38,321 nt of DNA from NCBI GenBank assembly GCA_021780195.1, contig JAJXZE010000017.1, forward strand, positions 1-38,321, given 5' to 3'. The position numbers and the translations under genes are program-made. The notes below the pieces were generated by a model, which made no database searches, was not told the origin of the DNA, and saw nothing but the letters and a program-made list of their open reading frames with translations. This document shows positions 35,208 through 38,321 of this stretch, piece after piece; positions within the stretch are counted from its first letter, which is position 1, and every line of letters begins with the position of its first letter. This stretch comes from a bacterium. Its GTDB lineage: Bacteria > Patescibacteriota > Minisyncoccia > UBA6257 > 2-01-FULL-56-20.

Positions 35208-35929
35208 GTCTTCTCGAACGCCTTCACGATCGGATCCATATTGCCCTCGAGGACCTTCTCGATATTGTGCCACTTTTTGCCGATGCGGTGGTCCGTGATG
35301 CGGTCATCGGGAAAATTGTAGGTGCGGATTTTTTCCGAACGGTCTCCCGTGCCGATCTGCTCGCGCCGGAGGTCGGTCACGGAGCCGGTGGCCCGGAGCT
35401 GTTCGATCTCGTAAAGCTTGGCGCGGAGGATATCGAGCGCTTTTTCGCGGTTCGCGTTCTGCGAGCGTTCCTCGCGCGAGGAAACGACGATGCCGGTCGG
35501 CTTGTGGAGGAGGCGCACGGCAGTTTCCACCTTATTGACGTTCTGCCCGCCGGGGCCGCCGGCGCGCGAAAAGGTCACCTCGAGATCGCCCGGGACGATA
35601 TTCACCTCCCGGGCTTCCACGACGGGAAGCACGGCGACGGACGCGGTCGACGTATGGACGCGGCCCGCTTTTTCGGTTTTTGGCACGCGCTGGACGCGGT
35701 GCACGCCCGATTCGTGCCGGAACGCCTCATAGCATCCCTCGCCCTTCACTTCGGCGACGAGATGTTTCACTCCCTGGAGCGTTGTGGCGTTCGAGTCCAG
35801 GACGGAGAAGCCCCAGCCGCGGTTCGCGGCATAGCGTTGATACATGCGCGCAAGGTCGCCGGCGAACATGGCCGCCTCATCGCCTCCCGCCCCCGCCCGT
35901 ATTTCCATAATGATCTTGTTCGCCGTCAT
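35195..35929 (-). CDS. prfA: Peptide chain release factor 1 lacking domain 1
   Basis: RF1 terminates translation at UAA and UAG. The 244-residue protein has domain 2-4 motifs: [20 protein letters not shown], the codon-recognition loop [14 protein letters not shown] (residues 81-94, PKT for the usual PAT/PVT), and the peptidyl-transferase motif [17 protein letters not shown] (GGQ at 127-129), followed by [20 protein letters not shown] and the conserved C-terminus. Normal RF1 has about 360 residues; the helical N-terminal domain 1 of about 100 residues is missing. There is no room for it upstream, because the gene at 35959 starts 30 bases away on the other strand. TGA stops in this window imply RF2 elsewhere. 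TAACAT 7 bases before the ATG is a possible -10. Confidence 0.93.
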   Translation of the reverse strand: MTANKIIMEIRAGAGGDEAAMFAGDLARMYQRYAANRGWGFSVLDSNATTLQGVKHLVAEVKGEGCYEAFRHESGVHRVQRVPKTEKAGRVHTSTASVAVLPVVEAREVNIVPGDLEVTFSRAGGPGGQNVNKVETAVRLLHKPTGIVVSSREERSQNANREKALDILRAKLYEIEQLRATGSVTDLRREQIGTGDRSEKIRTYNFPDDRITDHRIGKKWHNIEKVLEGNMDPIVKAFEKTGQA

Positions 35930-35937
35930 GATCGTTA

Positions 35938-35946
35938 TGTTATGAT
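35938..35946 (+). promoter_or_regulatory. Extended -10 promoter of the two-component genes
   Basis: TGTTATGAT (TGn plus TATGAT 35941-35946) ends 12 bases before the ATG at 35959, leaving a leader of about six bases. GATAAT (35944-35949) is an overlapping alternative. The prfA promoter region is on the opposite strand in the same gap. Confidence 0.55.
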
Positions 35947-35958
35947 AATAGTAAATCG

Positions 35959-36348
35959 ATGGCGGAGCAACCTTTCATCCTGATCGTAGACGACGAACCC
36001 GACTTCCGGGAAATCTTCGGCGCGAAGCTCACGGCGATGGGGTGCCGCGTGGAGACCGCCGAGAACGGCGCCGCGGCGCTCGAAAAACTTGCTTCCATGA
36101 CGCCCGACCTCGTCCTGATGGACGTGAAGATGCCGGTGATGGACGGCGCCACCGCGGTCCTCAAAATGAAGGCCGACCCCCGCCTCAAGGACCTCCGCGT
36201 GGCGTTTCTCACGAGCCTCGGCGATCCGCGCTTCGAGATGCAGGAGATCAACCGGAAATTCGCCGCAGAAGTGGGCGCGCACTATCTCCAGAAGACCGAG
36301 GACCTGGATATATTGGGGGAGCAGATCAAGCGGATTCTATCATCATGA
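35959..36348 (+). CDS. Response regulator receiver protein (single domain) 1
   Basis: A stand-alone receiver domain of 129 residues. The acidic pocket is in [15 protein letters not shown] (residues 6-20), the phospho-acceptor Asp is in [13 protein letters not shown], and the conserved Thr/Ser and Lys positions are in VAFLTSLGD and HYLQKTEDL. No output domain is present, so it works through protein contacts or as a phosphate relay. It overlaps the next receiver gene by 4 bases (ATGA); a kinase gene follows. Confidence 0.92.
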   Translation: MAEQPFILIVDDEPDFREIFGAKLTAMGCRVETAENGAAALEKLASMTPDLVLMDVKMPVMDGATAVLKMKADPRLKDLRVAFLTSLGDPRFEMQEINRKFAAEVGAHYLQKTEDLDILGEQIKRILSS

Positions 36349-36740
36349 GGGAGAAACCGCTGATCCTCGTGGTGGACGATGAACACGACCTTCTCGAGAT
36401 CATGTCGGTGAAACTCAGTGCTTCGGGGTTCGATACCGTCGTCGCCTATAACGGCAAAGAGGCGTACGAGGCGGCTAAGAAGGTGCATCCCGACCTCATC
36501 CTGATGGACATCCATATGCCGGGCGAGACGGGGACCGACGCCGCGCTCACCATCAAGCAGGATGCGGAGACCAAGGACATCAAGATCGCGTTCCTCTCGA
36601 GCCTGAAGGATCCGTGGCCGAAGACGCTCTCTCCCCGCGACAAACTCGCCAAGGATCTTGGCATGGAGGATTTCATCGACAAGACCGGCGACCTTGAAAC
36701 GATCGTGGGGAAGGTGCGCGAGATCCTCGCAAGGAAATAA
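36345..36740 (+). CDS. Response regulator receiver protein (single domain) 2
   Basis: A second stand-alone receiver of 131 residues: LILVVDDEHDLLEIMSVKLS, phospho-acceptor Asp in LILMDIHMPGETGTD, IAFLSSLKDP and FIDKTGDLE with the conserved Lys. It resembles the preceding receiver (similar FL(T/S)SL and KT(E/G)DL ends), so the pair probably arose by tandem duplication. It has no DNA-binding domain. It lies between receiver 1 and the histidine kinase gene, which starts 10 bases after its stop. Confidence 0.92.
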   Translation: MREKPLILVVDDEHDLLEIMSVKLSASGFDTVVAYNGKEAYEAAKKVHPDLILMDIHMPGETGTDAALTIKQDAETKDIKIAFLSSLKDPWPKTLSPRDKLAKDLGMEDFIDKTGDLETIVGKVREILARK

Positions 36741-36750
36741 TCTGACGCGC

Positions 36751-37503
36751 ATGACGGACGCCCGCAACGAAGAACTGCACCGCAAGCTCCGCGAGGAGAA
36801 CCGCGAGCTCGCGGAACTGAACCACTTCAAGACGCACCTTCTTTCGCTCACGTCGCACGAGATGAAGACGCCGCTCGGCATCATCCGCGGCTATGCTGCG
36901 CTCCTGCGCGAAGGGCACTACGGCGATATTGACCCGCAGGCCAAGGAGATCATCGGGAAGATAGAGTTCGCGGCGGAGGACCTGGTGAACCTCGTCGACA
37001 ACGTGATCAATCTGCGCAAGGTGGAGGAGGGGAGGATGGAGTACGAAATGGAGGACGTGGACTTCGTGAAGCTCGCGCGGCAGGCGGCGGAGGAGCTCGG
37101 GCACATGGCGACGAGCAAGGGTCTCGACATGAGCTTCAGCGCGCCCGACCGCGAGATCATGGTCCGCGCCGACGAGCAAAAACTAAGGCACATCATCCAG
37201 AACTTCCTCGATAATGCGGTGAAGTATACCCGTAAGGGCTATGTTCGTGCGAAAGTCATAGAGGAGGAGCGCAACGCGGTCTTCTCCGTGGAGGATTCGG
37301 GCGTCGGTATCCCACACGAGGTCATCCCGGCTCTTTTCCAGGAATTCGTCCGCGACGAGCGCATCAGGCGCGAGATCCGTGGCACGGGACTCGGTCTTTA
37401 TGTGGCGCGTGTGTTCGCCGAGGCGCACGGCGGCAGGGTATGGGTGGAGTCGGGAGGGGAGGACAAAGGATCGGCATTCTATCTTTCAGTGCCAAAGATC
37501 TGA
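36751..37503 (+). CDS. Soluble sensor-less histidine kinase
   Basis: A 250-residue kinase that should autophosphorylate and pass phosphate to the adjacent receivers. Residues 1-30 are a short coiled coil (LHRKLREENRELAELNHF), then the HisKA H-box LLSLTSHEMKTPLGIIRGYA, then a HATPase_c domain with N-box QNFLDNAVKYTRKGY, G1 VEDSGVGIP, an F-box near LFQEFVRDE and G2 GTGLGLYVARVFAEAHGGRV. There is no membrane helix, PAS or GAF domain, so sensing must come from partner proteins or the N-terminal coil. The start at 36751 is the first credible ATG; earlier in-frame codons lie in receiver 2. Confidence 0.93.
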   Translation: MTDARNEELHRKLREENRELAELNHFKTHLLSLTSHEMKTPLGIIRGYAALLREGHYGDIDPQAKEIIGKIEFAAEDLVNLVDNVINLRKVEEGRMEYEMEDVDFVKLARQAAEELGHMATSKGLDMSFSAPDREIMVRADEQKLRHIIQNFLDNAVKYTRKGYVRAKVIEEERNAVFSVEDSGVGIPHEVIPALFQEFVRDERIRREIRGTGLGLYVARVFAEAHGGRVWVESGGEDKGSAFYLSVPKI

Positions 37504-37508
37504 GGCCT

Positions 37509-37591
37509 GGCTTCGCTCTCCGGCATATGTGTTGCCGGAACATCCCTTCCTCGTAAATGTTCCGGCAACACATATGCCGGAGAGCGAAGCC
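37509..37591. repeat. 35-bp perfect palindrome with 13-base loop
   Basis: The left arm 37509-37543 (begins GGCTTCGCTCTCCGGCATAT) and the right arm 37557-37591 are exact reverse complements around the loop CCCTTCCTCGTAA. It starts 5 bases after the kinase stop codon. The T-poor 3' flank shows it is not itself a standard terminator; a separate terminator follows at 37617. Confidence 0.93.
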
Positions 37592-37616
37592 GCCTACGGC
37601 ATTTGGGGGAAGAAAG

Positions 37617-37640
37617 AAAAAACGCCGGGAGGCGTTTTTT
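37617..37640. terminator. Bidirectional terminator between the kinase gene and rpmE
   Basis: The stem AAAAAACGCC/GGCGTTTTTT with a GGGA tetraloop has a T-run on either strand, serving the two convergent transcripts. Confidence 0.92.
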
Positions 37641-37663
37641 CTTGTGATGCGGTCGGGAATTCC

Positions 37664-37906
37664 TTAATTTTTCTTCGCGCGAACCTTTTTCGCTTTCGGC
37701 GCAACAGCCTTCGTGCGGCGCGTCTTGAATTTCTCGACGCGGCCCGCGGTGTCGATGAGCTTGGTCTCGCCGGTGTAGAACGGGTGGCACTTTGCGCAGA
37801 TTTCCACGCGGATCTCTTCTTTGGTTGCCCCCGTCGTGAACGTGTTGCCGCAGGCGCAGATCACTTTTGCTTTGGGGAAATATTTCGGCTGGATGTCCTT
37901 CTTCAT
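37664..37906 (-). CDS. rpmE: 50S ribosomal protein bL31
   Basis: A large-subunit protein of 80 residues. The start [20 protein letters not shown] matches bL31, followed by [40 protein letters not shown] and a basic tail. The zinc-binding CACG and CAKC pairs are kept, so this is the zinc (C+) form. The start is the second possible ATG: it fits the family N-terminus, and TATAAT lies 10 bases upstream, inside the longer reading. Confidence 0.96.
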   Translation of the reverse strand: MKKDIQPKYFPKAKVICACGNTFTTGATKEEIRVEICAKCHPFYTGETKLIDTAGRVEKFKTRRTKAVAPKAKKVRAKKN

Positions 37907-37916
37907 GATGGTGTCT

Positions 37917-37945
37917 ATTATAGAGGGGATCGGGGGATACGTCAA
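37917..37945 (-). promoter_or_regulatory. Promoter of rpmE
   Basis: On the minus strand TTGACG (37945-37940), 17 bases, TATAAT (37922-37917). The -10 ends 10 bases before the ATG, so the leader is about three bases. Confidence 0.82.
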
Positions 37946-37973
37946 ATAGAAAACCGGGTACTAGGGTACCCGG
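37946..37973 (-). terminator. Probable terminator after the 57-residue membrane protein gene
   Basis: On the minus strand the 8-bp stem CCGGGTAC/GTACCCGG (37973-37954) is followed by the T-rich stretch GGTTTTCTATTT. It separates this gene from the rpmE promoter. The stem overlaps the gene's stop codon. Confidence 0.6.
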
Positions 37974-38134
37974 GGGAGCAGGTGCTCCACGAGTGGTGCG
38001 GACCACTCGATAAGAGCACCGAGGAAAAAAATGGTGGCGATAAATACAAATACCGCCACCGCCGGCCATAACGTGGCCGGCTCGTGATCCCGCCGTTTGG
38101 CGGGGATGATACCTTGGCGCTCCCACTGAATCAT
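37961..38134 (-). CDS. 57-residue single-helix membrane protein
   Basis: A small protein MIQWERQGIIPAKRRDHEPA followed by one hydrophobic helix (LWPAVAVFVFIATIFFLGAL) and a short C-terminal tail (IEWSAPLVEHLLPRVP). The basic residues before the helix predict an N-in orientation. The ATG at 38134 is selected because AAAGGAGGTG precedes it, a near-complete Shine-Dalgarno sequence; an earlier in-frame ATG at 38185 overlaps the -35 box. No family is recognised. Like the 8892-9731 membrane protein gene, it has an SD site, a promoter and the dispersed repeat just upstream. Confidence 0.7.
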   Translation of the reverse strand: MIQWERQGIIPAKRRDHEPATLWPAVAVFVFIATIFFLGALIEWSAPLVEHLLPRVP

Positions 38135-38157
38135 GGAGCACCTCCTTTCTGGAATAA

Positions 38158-38185
38158 AGAGTACCATATTATTCTGTTTTGTCAA
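38158..38185 (-). promoter_or_regulatory. Promoter of the 57-residue membrane protein gene
   Basis: On the minus strand TTGACA (38185-38180) is a consensus -35. TACTCT (38163-38158) at a 16-base spacing is a mediocre -10. The -35 lies at the edge of repeat copy 2, as in copy 1. Confidence 0.55.
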
Positions 38186-38321
38186 ATGGCGCAGGGTGAA
38201 TTCTCACCCTCATTGCACAGGGGTTTGCAGGCTCATTGCACAGGTCTTTTTCATAATCCATGCTCCGAGGTATGTCATACACACGCATCGGAAAAGAAGA
38301 TTGGACGGTCATAGCCCGCAT
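38179..38321. repeat. Dispersed repeat, copy 2 (continues past the window)
   Basis: This segment aligns without gaps to 9818-9960, with 95 of 126 identities from 38196 on, and identity continues to the last base, so the repeat extends beyond the window. It contains the internal direct repeat CTCATTGCACAGG (38210-38222 and 38233-38245) and the 6-bp hairpin GGGTGA-ATTC-TCACCC. On the minus strand an open frame runs from the window edge (GYDRPIFFSDACV) to a TGA at 38277-38275, at the position aligned with the minus-strand TGA of copy 1. Confidence 0.8.

Noticed and set aside
38084-38314. Plus-strand open frame over repeat copy 2
   Set aside because: It is antisense to the SD-led 57-residue gene at its start, has no ribosome site, and copy 1 does not keep the same frame open.

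Overview
The window is a gene-dense, GC-rich bacterial segment carried by a reduced genome. The best fit is a member of the Patescibacteria (Candidate Phyla Radiation), probably of the Parcubacteria/Paceibacteria type. This is inferred from streamlined core proteins (short S-adenosylmethionine synthetase, ProRS and AspRS without their usual insertion domains, RF1 without domain 1, an SMC protein with no visible hinge), an EF-P with a non-canonical tip, many small unknown proteins, and core genes without Shine-Dalgarno sites. TGA is used as a stop throughout, which argues against the UGA-glycine lineages.

Layout, left to right. 1-2270: end of a membrane protein gene, dnaJ and a GNAT acetyltransferase. 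2310-3078: an AT-richer leftward SDR gene abutting tRNA-Lys(UUU). 3167-8539: a rightward run of HD hydrolase, zinc-ribbon membrane protein, rnhB, rpmF, nusB, rnc and an SMC-like ATPase. 8546-8880: a promoter-to-terminator unit in which a complete tRNA-Ala(CGC) sits between an 18-bp inverted repeat and is flanked by a copy of its own 5' half and a copy of its own 3' half. 8892-10447: a leftward membrane protein and about 700 bases of gene-poor DNA with a long dispersed repeat and a 27-bp perfect palindrome. 10448-13573: MscS-type membrane protein, rpsP-khpA-efp and mnmA. 13610-14119: a heptad-repeat coiled-coil protein. 14198-20993: proS, then the cell-shape cluster mreB-mreC-mreD-mrdA, galT and a small membrane protein. 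21002-25342: rplU, a VirD4/TraD-like ATPase with a small partner, a CxxC protein and the GTPase engB. 25386-26541: small SD-led unknown genes, one resembling the RNA polymerase alpha C-terminal domain. 26639-30388: metK, pgk, a DHH phosphoesterase and an RNase HI. 30440-31258: a leftward XRE regulator divergent from the RNase P RNA gene. 31273-35929: methyltransferase, mgtC, aspS, ndk, a Nudix hydrolase and prfA. 35959-37503: two receiver proteins and a soluble histidine kinase. 37664-38321: leftward rpmE, a 57-residue membrane protein and the second copy of the dispersed repeat.

Most genes serve translation (tRNAs, RNase P RNA, ribosomal proteins, EF-P, RF1, MnmA, two tRNA synthetases), RNA processing (RNase III, HI, HII, NusB, KhpA), envelope shape and chromosome maintenance. 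Two modes of expression are visible. Core transcription units start from extended -10 promoters (TGnTATnnT) placed only 6-10 bases before the start codon, consistent with leaderless mRNAs. A minority of small or accessory genes carry strong Shine-Dalgarno sites. The strongest candidates for undescribed biology are the nested tRNA-Ala element, the paired dispersed repeat, the long perfect palindromes, and the alpha-CTD-like/small-gene cluster.
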